Assembly (NCBI GenBank): GCA_019694685.1
Contig: JAIBBM010000034.1
Coordinates: 1 to 46,459, forward strand
From: Leptospirales bacterium
GTDB lineage: Bacteria; Spirochaetota; Leptospiria; Leptospirales; Leptonemataceae
Direction: 5' to 3'
Length of the DNA: 46,459 nucleotides
Shown here: one piece after another, positions 1 through 8,408 of the stretch
Position numbering within the stretch: the stretch's first letter is position 1
Layout: every line of letters starts with the position of its first letter
Program-made: the position numbers and the translations under genes
Notes under the pieces: model-generated
Databases searched by the model: none
Seen by the model: the letters and a program-made list of their open reading frames with translations, nothing else
What the model was told of the DNA's origin: nothing

Positions 1-1054
1 CACTGCATTCGGTAGATCGGAACAAGGCCGAATAACGTCTATTTCAGTACGAGACGTTTTGAACGGAAAGGAAACCCAGGTGCGCTCAAAGCTGGTGATC
101 AACAGCGCCGGTCCCTGGGCCAGTCGTCTTCTGGAGGAGGCAGCCGGGAAAGCATCGGATCATCCACTTAGAATGTCAGAGGGGATTCACCTCCTGGTTC
201 CGCAATTTTCCCAGACCCACGCTCTGGTCATGATGACTCCTTCGCACAGACACTTCTTTATCATACCGTGGAGAGGTCGTTCTCTCGTTGGAACAACCGA
301 TCGCGAGTTTGTGGGCAATCCAGACGACTACAGGGTAAGCGAACAGAGCATCCGTGAATTTCTGGCGGACATCAATCAAACATTCGGAAAAGAGGTGCTC
401 AAATTTTCCGACATACAGCACGCATACGGTGGGCTGCGGCCTCTTACAGACACGCACACGGAAAGCACGTACAGTTCCTCTCGCAAGTACGAGGTACTCG
501 ACGGAGAACGGGACGGAAACGCGGGCCTCATCACTGTGGAAGGTGGGAAGTATACAACCAGCCGAAATCTCGCGGAAGGCGTTCTGAGGATGGTGAAAAA
601 GAAGCTTGGGAGAAAGATACCGGCCACGAGCACACGAAAAAAGCCTCTGTCCGGGTCGGAGATGTACTCGATCCGGCAATTCGTAGAGGACGCTCGAAGT
701 GGAAATCCAGGATTTGATAAAGACACCCTGGAATTTTTGGCGAGGGCATTTGGAACTGCATACAAAGAGGTTCTCTCCCTGGCCGCTGAAAATCAAGCCT
801 TCAAAGAGCGCATAACGTCTGACGGAGAGATTCTGGCAGAGGTAGTCTACGCGGTGCGCAAAGAAATGGCCAGGCATCTGCTCGATGTGGTTCTGCGGCG
901 CACAGGAGTAGGAGACCTGGGACTGCCCCCGGACGAAATTCTACAGAAGATCGCGCGAGTGATGGCAGATGAGCTATCCTGGACGGATGTGAAAATGCAA
1001 AGCGAAATTGCAGATGCCAAACGATACCTGACTCTCCCTGGAAAAAGCAAATGA
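1..1054 (+). CDS. glpD: Glycerol-3-phosphate dehydrogenase (GlpD), C-terminal part, cut by the left edge
   Basis: FAD-dependent oxidation of sn-glycerol-3-phosphate to dihydroxyacetone phosphate at the inner membrane. The reading frame is open from base 2, so the true start lies outside the window; a TTG at 59 is internal. Visible family blocks are a strand ending NSAGPWA, the segment SEGIHLLVPQ, the stretch FIIPWRGRSLVGTTD, a YGGLRPL motif and VEGGKYTTSR, all typical of the DAO fold of GlpD, followed by a helical C-terminal domain. The N-terminal FAD dinucleotide motif is not in the window. The stop overlaps the start of the following lipid kinase gene by 4 bp (ATGA), so the two are probably translationally coupled and both deal with glycerophosphate or lipid metabolism. 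Confidence 0.9.
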   Translation, partial: TAFGRSEQGRITSISVRDVLNGKETQVRSKLVINSAGPWASRLLEEAAGKASDHPLRMSEGIHLLVPQFSQTHALVMMTPSHRHFFIIPWRGRSLVGTTDREFVGNPDDYRVSEQSIREFLADINQTFGKEVLKFSDIQHAYGGLRPLTDTHTESTYSSSRKYEVLDGERDGNAGLITVEGGKYTTSRNLAEGVLRMVKKKLGRKIPATSTRKKPLSGSEMYSIRQFVEDARSGNPGFDKDTLEFLARAFGTAYKEVLSLAAENQAFKERITSDGEILAEVVYAVRKEMARHLLDVVLRRTGVGDLGLPPDEILQKIARVMADELSWTDVKMQSEIADAKRYLTLPGKSK

Positions 1055-1965
1055 AACGACTGGTCATACTCAATCCCAAAAGCCGTTCGGGACGCGCGTT
1101 GACCGTGTTTCGCGCGCTTGAGCCGGATATTCGGGCGCGCCTGGGTCAGCTAGATGTATATGAGACCACAGCACCTCTGGATGCAACAGCGCGCGTTCGC
1201 GAAGCTCTGCGCAAGCGGCAGTATGACCAGATCTTGATCGCCGGTGGCGACGGAACGATCAACGAAGCAGTCAATGGCTACTTTGATGGCAAAAAACAGA
1301 TCGATACGAAGATCCCCATGGGTGTGTTCAATCTCGGGACGGGAGGGGATTTCTATAAAACTGTTCAGCAACTGAGCGGCGTTTATGACGTTGCCATCAA
1401 GGAAAATAAATCAAAGAAAGTGGACGTTGGTAGAGTAACGATAGGCGGCGAAGTGCGCCATTTCATCAATATCGCCTCTGCGGGGGTGGCCGGCCAGATC
1501 ATGAATAGTCTGAAGAACTCCACTTTTCAATGGGGATCACCTGCGTATTATTATCACACTGTGAAATCATTGATCCTGTATCGCCCGCAAACTGTAACCA
1601 TTCGTTATGTGAGCAATGGAAAAAAGGAAGAAGTGCGCGTGTCTCTTTTGAATTTCTTTGCATGCAATGGTAGATTCAACGGAGGCGGAATGAACTGGGC
1701 GCCGAATGCACAGTTGAATGATGGTTTGTTTGACTGTGTGATCATTGGCGGTGTCTCCAAGATGAAACTGGTTACACAGAGTCCAAAAGTGTACGCGGGT
1801 CGGATATCTGAATTCCCTGGCACCGTGCAGTTTCGCGCAAGCGAAGTCAGTTTGATCAGCGAACAGACAGTGGAAGGCGAAGCGGACGGAGAAGTGTACG
1901 TGATGAACGGGGGCGGGGAGATCCGATACGAGACTCTGCCTGGATGTCTCCCCTTGATCCTTTAG
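1051..1965 (+). CDS. Diacylglycerol kinase-family lipid kinase (YegS/BmrU type)
   Basis: The 304-residue protein has the catalytic-domain signature of the DAGK family: NPKSRSG near the N terminus (residues 8-14), the nucleotide-binding GGDGTINE at 65-72 and GTGGDF at 97-102 (GTGNDF in most relatives). The length is normal for YegS/BmrU proteins. Such enzymes phosphorylate diacylglycerol, sphingoid bases or related lipids with ATP; the substrate here cannot be told from sequence. The ATG overlaps the glpD stop by 4 bp, which suggests an operon linking glycerol-3-phosphate use to lipid recycling. Its stop overlaps the stop of the convergent DoxX-like gene. Confidence 0.85.
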   Translation: MKRLVILNPKSRSGRALTVFRALEPDIRARLGQLDVYETTAPLDATARVREALRKRQYDQILIAGGDGTINEAVNGYFDGKKQIDTKIPMGVFNLGTGGDFYKTVQQLSGVYDVAIKENKSKKVDVGRVTIGGEVRHFINIASAGVAGQIMNSLKNSTFQWGSPAYYYHTVKSLILYRPQTVTIRYVSNGKKEEVRVSLLNFFACNGRFNGGGMNWAPNAQLNDGLFDCVIIGGVSKMKLVTQSPKVYAGRISEFPGTVQFRASEVSLISEQTVEGEADGEVYVMNGGGEIRYETLPGCLPLIL

Positions 1966-2357
1966 TCAGCGAAGCTCCACAGTGCAATCAAAGCTACCGC
2001 AAAGTATCCGGCGAGGGATGCTGCTCCCGCATAATCACGCGCTATGCGCTGGCCTGCGAAAAGAGAAAGGATGCATACGATGACGGCCAGAATTCCCGCC
2101 TGACCTACAAACGAATTGCCTCTGAATAAGAAAAAGAGTCCAGTAGCGCAAAGGACACCCGTGCAGGTTTCAAGCACGGTCAGCGTATAGAACATGGGTG
2201 TAGACATTCCTGAAAGGAAGGTTTTCTCAAACACGCTTTTGACATATTTCAAATTCCCGGTCATGTCCGTGATTTTGTCCAGGCCAGACTGAAGAAACAG
2301 GATGGCAAAAAACAGCAGGCCGGCTGCTCTCATACATTCGCGCACAGTGAATTCCAT
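1962..2357 (-). CDS. DoxX-family small integral membrane protein
   Basis: The 131-residue protein has four predicted membrane segments (about residues 8-24, 52-72, 76-98 and 108-128). The N-terminal RAAGLLFFAILFLQSGLDKI resembles the first helix of DoxX/SURF4-like proteins, where a helix is followed by a short G-x-x-K-I segment. Family members have been linked to redox and respiratory functions, but no reaction can be assigned here. It converges on the lipid kinase gene, with which it shares the last bases, and diverges from the msrAB-type gene 131 bp away. The neighbouring methionine sulfoxide reductase makes a role in oxidative stress plausible, as inference only. Confidence 0.65.
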   Translation of the reverse strand: MEFTVRECMRAAGLLFFAILFLQSGLDKITDMTGNLKYVKSVFEKTFLSGMSTPMFYTLTVLETCTGVLCATGLFFLFRGNSFVGQAGILAVIVCILSLFAGQRIARDYAGAASLAGYFAVALIALWSFAD

Positions 2358-2488
2358 GGACAGAAGGGATCATAGCGCCCGGGTTAGGCAAGGAATCTTC
2401 TGGATGCAGGGCGTTGAATGGATTTTTTCTTGTAATGGTTTTCTTTCCGGGAAGACGAACTGAAAGAATGGAGGCTACTTAAATAAAC

Positions 2489-3532
2489 ATGCGCATCTTA
2501 AGCGTTCTTTGTCTGTTACTCTCATCCTGTTCCATCATCGCCGGGCCACGCACTGCAAAGGCGGCCTTTGCAGGCGGTTGTTTCTGGTGCATGGAACCAC
2601 CTTTTGAGAAGTTACAAGGAGTTTCCAGTGTTGTCTCCGGTTATGCCGGTGGACAAAAAGCGAATCCCACTTATGAGGAGGTTTCAAGCGGTGGAACCGG
2701 TCACGCGGAAACTGTGGAAGTGACGTATGATCCAGGTGTTGTATCGTACGAAAAACTCCTGGAAGTTTTTTTTCACAACGTGGATCCAACGGATGCCGGC
2801 GGCCAGTTTGTAGACAGGGGTTCGCAGTACAGAACCGTTATTTTCTATTACTCAGAAGAGCAGAAGGCAAAGGCCATTCAGGCAAAGGCAGATCTGGCGA
2901 AGTCGGGTAAGTTTCGCAAGGCCATCGTTACAGAAATTGTGCCGATCAAAGTGTTTTACCCGGCGGAAGAATATCATCAAGATTATTACAAGAAGAACCC
3001 GTACAGCTACAAGAGGTATCGCTCCGGTTCAGGGCGCGATGAGTATCTGGAGAGAGTATGGGGCAAGCAATCCACCAGCAAGGAGAAAAGAATGTACACG
3101 AAGCCACCAGAAGAAGAACTCAAGAAGAAACTGACGCCTCTTCAATATGAGGTGACGCAGCACGAGGGCACAGAGCGCCCATTTCAGAATGAATACTGGG
3201 ACAATCATAAAGACGGAATCTACGTCGATCGCGTTTCGGGAGAGCCTCTTTTCAGTTCAAAGGATAAGTACGATTCGCGTACTGGCTGGCCCAGCTTCAC
3301 TAAGCCTCTGGATCCCGCCAATATAGTCACAAAGAAGGATATGTCTGTGGGAATGGTGCGAGTAGAAGTGAGAAGCAAGCATGGTGACTCGCATCTGGGT
3401 CATGTGTTTGATGACGGCCCCGCTCCTACAGGCCAGCGGTACTGCATGAACTCTGCATCCCTTCGCTTCATTGAGAAGAGTGATTTGGAGAAAGAGGGCT
3501 ACGAGGAATTCGCAAAACTCTTCGATAAATGA
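2489..3532 (+). CDS. msrAB: Exported bifunctional methionine sulfoxide reductase MsrA-MsrB
   Basis: The 347-residue protein fuses MsrA (about residues 24-180) to MsrB (about 205-345), reducing the S and R forms of methionine sulfoxide respectively. MsrA shows the catalytic GCFWC (30-34), then GYAGG, GHAE and YHQDYY. MsrB shows [17 protein letters not shown] and the catalytic RYCMNS. The first 14 residues, [14 protein letters not shown], look like a lipoprotein signal with an LSSC lipobox, so the enzyme is probably anchored in the periplasm or at the outer membrane and repairs envelope proteins. The CxxC zinc pairs of many MsrB proteins are not evident. A GGAGG lies about 14 bases before the ATG, rather far. 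Export is inferred from the N terminus only. Confidence 0.92.
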   Translation: MRILSVLCLLLSSCSIIAGPRTAKAAFAGGCFWCMEPPFEKLQGVSSVVSGYAGGQKANPTYEEVSSGGTGHAETVEVTYDPGVVSYEKLLEVFFHNVDPTDAGGQFVDRGSQYRTVIFYYSEEQKAKAIQAKADLAKSGKFRKAIVTEIVPIKVFYPAEEYHQDYYKKNPYSYKRYRSGSGRDEYLERVWGKQSTSKEKRMYTKPPEEELKKKLTPLQYEVTQHEGTERPFQNEYWDNHKDGIYVDRVSGEPLFSSKDKYDSRTGWPSFTKPLDPANIVTKKDMSVGMVRVEVRSKHGDSHLGHVFDDGPAPTGQRYCMNSASLRFIEKSDLEKEGYEEFAKLFDK

Positions 3533-3586
3533 ATCTTGGATCAGAGTCGACTTGACCATTGGGGCAATATGGGGCCTTTGTTCCTC

Positions 3587-4327
3587 ATGGCCCTGATCGT
3601 CATCATTGACTCTGATTTGACGCAGGCCAGAGCGCTTGAGGGTGCGCTGGCCGGTCTTCGCCATCGCATTCTGGCCACTCAATCCGCAGCGCGCGGGATT
3701 GAACTGGCGCAAAGTGGAAACCCGGATCTCATCCTCCTCAATCCAGAAAACTCGCAGATGGATGGCATCCAGATTCTGGCCTCGCTTCGCAAGGATCCAA
3801 TCACAAAAGAAATCGCAGTCGCTCTGGTGCAGCGTCAACCGGATGCAGCTCTCCTTCCACGTCTGCGACAGCTGGGTGTCGTAGATACAATTTCGCCAGG
3901 TCTAACGCAGGATCTTTTGCGAAAGAAGATCCTGCAGTCTCTCGTTCTCGCAGAAAAGCATAAACTCGATCACAACCTGAAGCGAGCCAATCACATCCAC
4001 GTTCGTCGCACTCCCGGCAGGACAGACATCTCTATCCTTTCGGGCCTCAAAGAGTTTTCGTTTCAAGAAGCGAAGACAGTTCTCAATCCATTCTTTGTGA
4101 GGCTTACAAAGAATGACTCCATGGTCCTGGACATTCGTGCCATTCCAAACATCAACGAAACAGAATTGCCCCTTTTGCAGCAGATCATCGACCTGGTGGC
4201 AAACGAAAAGCTTATACTCATCGCAGGCCGCCATCTCGGTTTGCTGATTGCTGAAACCGAGATTGGAGAAACTGTGCCCACTTTCTTCACACAGGAAGAA
4301 GCGGAGCAACATTTGTCGGCCCGTTAG
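3587..4327 (+). CDS. Degenerate response-regulator receiver joined to a STAS-like domain
   Basis: The first half folds like a CheY receiver: a hydrophobic strand ending in the acidic pair IIDSD, then PDLILLNPENSQMDG. The phosphoacceptor aspartate (LLD in active receivers) is replaced by asparagine, and the conserved lysine before proline near the end is replaced by a SPG sequence. Phosphorylation by a histidine kinase is therefore unlikely. The second half (about the last 100 residues) resembles a STAS domain: VLDIRAIPNINETEL occupies the place of the usual VLD...DSSGL, without the phosphorylatable serine. Start chosen at ATG 3587, just before the first strand; in-frame ATG 3569 and TTG 3536 are alternatives. 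It may act as a phosphorylation-independent binding module. Confidence 0.6.
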   Translation: MALIVIIDSDLTQARALEGALAGLRHRILATQSAARGIELAQSGNPDLILLNPENSQMDGIQILASLRKDPITKEIAVALVQRQPDAALLPRLRQLGVVDTISPGLTQDLLRKKILQSLVLAEKHKLDHNLKRANHIHVRRTPGRTDISILSGLKEFSFQEAKTVLNPFFVRLTKNDSMVLDIRAIPNINETELPLLQQIIDLVANEKLILIAGRHLGLLIAETEIGETVPTFFTQEEAEQHLSAR

Positions 4328-4334
4328 GCGGCAT

Positions 4335-5090
4335 TCAGTGCGTTTCTTCTGCCGCGCGATGTTTGAAAAAGAAGATTCCGCAGGCCATAAGAGCGATCAG
4401 CACAGCGGAAGCGGCAAATCGACTCAGATCCAGACCACCTTCGTTTAGTGGCTTGTCCAGAAGGTCCCCGACGACTGCACCCAGAGGTCTTGTCAGAATG
4501 AATGCTGCCCAGAACAAGAGAGTGTGCGAAATCTTCGTGGCATAGTAGAGCAGTGCGATGACCGCGAGCGCTCCCCCGAAGATGCCCGCACTTCCCAGAT
4601 ATCCGAAGCCTGCGGAGTCCGCCGTCCAGTCTCCCAGGGCCGTGCCGAGGGTCTGCGAGAACATAATGGTGACCCAGTAGAACAATTCTGATTTCCAGTT
4701 GTTGATGGAATCCACAGAAATCGAACCCATCACTCTGTGCCAGATGAAGAGAGAAGTGCACAGCAAGAAGAGCAAAAGAGACGATCCGCCTGCATACCCG
4801 ATTCCAAGGGATCTATCTGCGAGATCCGCCATGGTCGTGCCAACGGTTGTAGTAGCGATGATTGTGATCCAGTAGATCACCGGATGAAACTGTTTGGTTC
4901 GGATTTGCACGGCTGCCGCGACAAGAAAGGTAACGGCGAAGATCGCAGTTCCTATGAAGTATCCTAGATCCAGGGACATAGACACCGCATCTCCTGCCGT
5001 TTCTCCGAGAGTGGTGGCAAGGATTTTTAGAATCCAGAAAACAAGAGTCACGGCCGGTACCTTGCTTAGAGTGTTTGCATTGTCTTTCAT
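4335..5090 (-). CDS. COG4705-like membrane protein with four internal two-helix repeats
   Basis: The 251-residue protein has about eight membrane helices built as four related pairs. Each repeat carries a small-residue turn with an acidic residue: TTLGETAGD, TTVGTTMADLAD, QTLGTALGDWTAD and RPLGAVVGDLLDK, followed by aromatic/glycine segments such as LGIGYAGG and AGFGYLGSA. I recognise this as the uncharacterised family often annotated as a membrane-anchored protein (COG4705). The regularly spaced carboxylates inside helices suggest ion binding or transport (inference). It lies 48 bp downstream of the frameshifted outer-membrane protein gene on the same strand, so both may once have been one unit controlled by the divergent LuxR-type regulator. 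Confidence 0.7.
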   Translation of the reverse strand: MKDNANTLSKVPAVTLVFWILKILATTLGETAGDAVSMSLDLGYFIGTAIFAVTFLVAAAVQIRTKQFHPVIYWITIIATTTVGTTMADLADRSLGIGYAGGSSLLLFLLCTSLFIWHRVMGSISVDSINNWKSELFYWVTIMFSQTLGTALGDWTADSAGFGYLGSAGIFGGALAVIALLYYATKISHTLLFWAAFILTRPLGAVVGDLLDKPLNEGGLDLSRFAASAVLIALMACGIFFFKHRAAEETH

Positions 5091-5138
5091 TTGAGAGTTC
5101 CTTTAGTTTGTACTACATATAAGTAGAATTACATACTT

Positions 5139-6250
5139 TTAGAATGTAACATTGAGGCCCGCACCGAAGCGCGGCGTCTTGCTGTGATGATCCAGTCCGA
5201 CCACAATGCCCGGGCCAATCGTAAGGCCATCGTTCGCCTCCCACTGAAAGCCCAGCTCCAGTGTGGTGGAGTCCGCATCGCGTTTGCCTTCGTTTTGTTC
5301 ATGTACTACAGCGGCCACGACGGCCGCTTTGTCTGAGATTTCGTACTTATAGCCAAGTCTGCCAAGGTAGAGGCTGCTGCGGAGCGAGCGATCTGCATTT
5401 CCAAACACGCTGGCTGCGCCAGCATTCAGAAAGAGAGTTCCGTCTCCGAGAGACTGCGCCACTATGAGAGAAAGGCGAGCCGACTCTCCACTGGCAGCTT
5501 TATCTGTGAGCGGAAGAGATACGCCCACAATCGTGCTAATGGTAGGAATCCCGTCCGATTCAGGATGCCATCTTTCCAGCCAGAATGGGTTCACGCTCGC
5601 ACTGTGTTCGACTGCGTGGCGTTCCAGGTCCAGACGGCTGGAATCGATCACTGCGGTCTCATGATCGAATAACAACTGATAGGCGCTCATATTGACGATT
5701 CCAGAAAAGTTCTGAGGCGAAGACGTGATTTGACCTGCGAGATAGTTTGCATACGGACGAACAGGCTCTGCTACTCTTGAGGTAAAATTTCGCGCGGGCA
5801 GAAACGAAACTATGTCTGCTGGCATAAGAGAGCTGCCCGCCAGAGATCGGCCTGCTTCAAAGGCCATGAAGTCACGCCGATCCAGATACTGGTCATTGTG
5901 TACGACCGCGCGTCCTGCTCGAGGCCGAGACCCAGTTCCATATTGGTAAGAAACGTTCCTCCCTGTGGAGTGAACCGCAGTTCACCTCCGACTGAGGAGT
6001 CGTTCAGAGCCTTCCTCGAGTTTTGCGATGAGACAGTCGTCACCATTTCAAATTCTCCAGGTGCGCTCGGTTGGCCATCTTCCAGGCTTGAGAATGCATC
6101 CACGGATTGCTTTTCTGCGATTGGATCTCCCGGTGATTTCTTTTCCTCCTCTGCGTGCGGGGTCTGCGCGTGCAGGGCGAAGGTGATCAAAAAGCAAACG
6201 GCGGCCAGAGACTGCAGGCAAAAAAGTCGATGGGTCATAGTTCGTATCAT
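5139..6250 (-). pseudogene. Outer-membrane beta-barrel protein gene with an apparent frameshift
   Basis: Two minus-strand frames together encode one exported protein of about 370 residues. The first starts at ATG 6250, preceded by AGGAA at a good distance, and encodes a signal peptide ending ALHAQ, an acidic linker, and strands down to LGLGLEQD. It then leaves the meaningful frame and stops at 5810. The second frame is open from about 5985 but has no start before 5867. It continues with DQYLDRRDFMAFEAG and ends with barrel-like strands and a terminal GLNVTF, typical of an outer-membrane targeting signal. A one-base shift between about 5880 and 5985 reconciles them. This may be a true inactivating mutation, a sequencing error or programmed. 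The family was not recognised. Confidence 0.65.
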
Positions 6251-6274
6251 AGCATTTCCTGGGATAGGACGCAA

Positions 6275-6317
6275 TGAGTCAAATGACCCGAATCGCCATC
6301 GTGAGCCATTTGACTCA
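6275..6317. promoter_or_regulatory. Perfect 11-bp inverted repeat, putative operator
   Basis: TGAGTCAAATG at 6275-6285 is matched exactly by its reverse complement CATTTGACTCA at 6307-6317. The centres of the arms are 32 bp apart, close to three helical turns, so a dimeric regulator could bind both on one DNA face. The element lies between the divergent starts of the outer-membrane protein gene (6250) and the LuxR-type regulator (6369). The left arm also contains a small dyad of its own, GTCA-AA-TGAC. Binding by the adjacent regulator is inference. Confidence 0.6.
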
Positions 6318-6368
6318 CCCCTGGATTGGAAAGGATTTACACGCACGGCAACAAAAGGAATTTGAGCG

Positions 6369-6896
6369 ATGCCTTCTGCCCGAACAAGGATCATCTATGC
6401 TGTGATCATGATCGCTTTGATTGCAGGCGAAATCGTAGATGTAGTGGGCGATTTCGTGCGAGAGGGGTTTACCATCTGGCTCTGCCAGGATGTGCTTTTG
6501 CTTCTTCTGGTTTCCGTAGGGGTAACTTATATCCTGTATACTTCCGCCGCGGATCTTCGCGGGATGCACATTCATCTTGAGAAGGCCAGGCAGGATGTGG
6601 CGTCGTTTCGATCGCGCAACCAGGACGCAATCGTTGCCATGAGAGAAGCCATCCTGAGTCAGTTCGGCGCCTGGGGTTTTACGCCTGCAGAAGCTCGCAT
6701 TGCTGATTTGTTGATTCGTGGATACTCAAGCAGGCAGATCGCAGGAATGCTCGGTCGCAGCGAAAGAACTGTGCGCAATCAGACCCTTTCGATTTATAGA
6801 AAGTCTGGCATGACAGGTAGGAGTGATCTGTCTGCCTTCTTTCTGCAGGACATTATGGGCGAAGAAAAAGAATTTCCCGCAGTCCAGGGTAGATGA
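6369..6896 (+). CDS. Membrane-anchored LuxR-type transcriptional regulator
   Basis: The 175-residue protein has two N-terminal membrane helices (about residues 8-28 and 35-58), a helical linker (about 60-95) and a C-terminal LuxR/FixJ-type helix-turn-helix: WGFTPAEARIADLLIRGYSSRQIA followed by RSERTVRNQTLSIYRKSG. This matches the usual T-x-x-E-x-x-V-x-x-L...G.S.KEIA...V..H...IY.K pattern. There is no receiver domain, so the signal is probably sensed in or through the membrane, as in other one-component membrane regulators. It is transcribed away from the outer-membrane protein gene with a perfect inverted repeat between them. Autoregulation and control of that gene are the simplest inference. 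It ends 9 bp before the hydratase-like gene. Confidence 0.8.
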   Translation: MPSARTRIIYAVIMIALIAGEIVDVVGDFVREGFTIWLCQDVLLLLLVSVGVTYILYTSAADLRGMHIHLEKARQDVASFRSRNQDAIVAMREAILSQFGAWGFTPAEARIADLLIRGYSSRQIAGMLGRSERTVRNQTLSIYRKSGMTGRSDLSAFFLQDIMGEEKEFPAVQGR

Positions 6897-6905
6897 GTCT
6901 GGCCC

Positions 6906-7682
6906 ATGCCCGGCTTCCCAACCACGACCATAGAAAGAAAGAACGGCGTCATTGGCGTTTTGACATTGGATGCGTTGCCGCCAAACAACACGTTCAATCA
7001 TGAACTGCTCCTTGGATTCACGAAGGCGCTCTTTGACCTGGGCGAAAAGTGCGATGCGGTTCTCGTAACGTCTGCCAACCCTAAGTTTTTTTCAAATGGC
7101 CTGGACGGAAAGTTTTTGCTCGAAGCGGACTTGAAGACTCGCGAAGAAACGGTGACTGCCATGATTCGCGCTTACGGAAAGATGATTTCATTCGGGAAGC
7201 CCTGGATTGTGGAGATCGCAGGGCATGCGATGGCAGGTGGCGCTGTAATTTCGTGTGCCGCTGATTATCGTTTTATGCTGCAGGGATCCGGACGAATTGG
7301 ATTCTCTGAACTTGCGGTGGGTCTACCTCTTCCGCTTAACTATATTCACGGAATCCATAGAATCGTTCAACCATCTGCGGTGCGATTGCTGATCGAAGGT
7401 GCCGCATACAAGCCAGAGGAGGCTCTGTCTATTGGTTTGATCGATGGTGTGGCAGAAGACGCAGAAAAGCTCCGCGCTCTTGTGCTGAAGCGATTTGATG
7501 CCATCCTCCGAATGGAGAAGGAAGCGTTTCTTCCCACGAGAAAAATATATAGAGGAGACCTCCTTAGAATGATCGAGCGCGATGAAGAGGAAGATGTTCG
7601 CATGGCCATGCAACTGGTTCGCTCTCCCGCATTTGAACGGGCTCTCGGCACAATCGCAGGAAAGAACAGAGGCCAATCATGA
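6906..7682 (+). CDS. Enoyl-CoA hydratase/isomerase-family protein
   Basis: This 258-residue crotonase-fold protein has the two oxyanion-hole regions of the family: FFSNGLDGKFL (about residues 60-70) and IAGHAMAGGAVISCAADYRFM (about 100-120), followed by IGFSELAVGLPLP. The glutamates used by hydratases for water addition are not clearly placed: the second oxyanion segment has GAVIS, and SELAVGL carries one Glu. Isomerase or another CoA chemistry therefore remains possible. It begins 9 bp after the LuxR-type gene and its stop overlaps the next start by 4 bp, indicating co-transcription with the lysoplasmalogenase-like gene. A role in lipid degradation is inferred from the family and this neighbour. 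Confidence 0.8.
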   Translation: MPGFPTTTIERKNGVIGVLTLDALPPNNTFNHELLLGFTKALFDLGEKCDAVLVTSANPKFFSNGLDGKFLLEADLKTREETVTAMIRAYGKMISFGKPWIVEIAGHAMAGGAVISCAADYRFMLQGSGRIGFSELAVGLPLPLNYIHGIHRIVQPSAVRLLIEGAAYKPEEALSIGLIDGVAEDAEKLRALVLKRFDAILRMEKEAFLPTRKIYRGDLLRMIERDEEEDVRMAMQLVRSPAFERALGTIAGKNRGQS

Positions 7683-8362
7683 TCTTTCTTTTTCTGGCCA
7701 TCTATCTTTCTGCGGCTGGCTTTTCCATCTACTGTCGCTACAACAACCGGCCGCTCTACAACTTCGCAAAAGGCATCCCGCTCGTTTTGCTTTTCATTTA
7801 CTATTTGTTTCATCCGTCCGGTTCCGGTCTTTACTACTGGTTTGTGATTGCTTTGTTGTCCGGCCTGATCGGGGATCTGTTGCTATTGCGCGAAAAGACA
7901 TTTCGCTATGGGGCTTTGTTTTTCTCTCTGGGCCATTTGTTCTATGTGGGCGCCTTCTACGTGATGGGTGGATGGCCCAAAATCGGCGTTCTGGTTTTGA
8001 TCTTTGGATACATGGCCATTTACTGTGCTTTTCTTTACAAGCGCCTGGAGGAGACGGGTGGAGTGGGAAATGTGTGGCTTGGTCTGCCATATCTGTTCCT
8101 CGTGAGTCTTCTTCTGGTCTTCGCAAGCGCCACTGCCGGCCATGTAGCAGCATTGGGCGTTCCAGCTCAACTGGAACCTCTACCGTTATTCGTCATTGAT
8201 GCTTCCATTTTTGTCGGAGCACTTTTGTTCTACGTATCCGATCTGGTTCTTGTCTGGAATCGAAACGCTGGAACCTTCAAGGAAGCGCAGTTTGTGATTT
8301 TGTCCACATACTATCTTGCGCAACTCTTCATTGCCATGGGTGCCATCGGGCATTTGAATTGA
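7679..8362 (+). CDS. YhhN/TMEM86-family membrane protein, lysoplasmalogenase-like
   Basis: The 227-residue protein has about eight membrane helices. Family signatures are visible: an aspartate after a glycine in SGLIGDLLLL (about residues 60-69), SLGHLFYVGAF, then GALLFYVSDLVLVWNR and STYYLAQLFIAMG near the C terminus. The family includes eukaryotic TMEM86 lysoplasmalogenases, which hydrolyse the vinyl ether bond of lysoplasmalogens, and bacterial homologues with similar activity. The length is usual. It overlaps the preceding crotonase-family gene by 4 bp, fitting a small lipid-metabolism unit. The exact substrate in this organism is not shown by sequence. Confidence 0.8.
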   Translation: MIFLFLAIYLSAAGFSIYCRYNNRPLYNFAKGIPLVLLFIYYLFHPSGSGLYYWFVIALLSGLIGDLLLLREKTFRYGALFFSLGHLFYVGAFYVMGGWPKIGVLVLIFGYMAIYCAFLYKRLEETGGVGNVWLGLPYLFLVSLLLVFASATAGHVAALGVPAQLEPLPLFVIDASIFVGALLFYVSDLVLVWNRNAGTFKEAQFVILSTYYLAQLFIAMGAIGHLN

Positions 8363-8408
8363 TTGTGAAGTGAAGTTACGAACTGACTTTGCATTCGGAC
8401 GGATCCGA

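Noticed and set aside
176..877. Long minus-strand open frame opposite glpD
   Set aside because: It is the antisense shadow of a clearly coding gene, with no family motifs and unlikely composition (many Cys, Arg, Ser).
5111..5126. Short dyad CTAC-ATATAA-GTAG between the repeat membrane protein gene and the frameshifted outer-membrane protein gene
   Set aside because: Arms of only four bases in AT-rich DNA are expected by chance; not reported as an operator.
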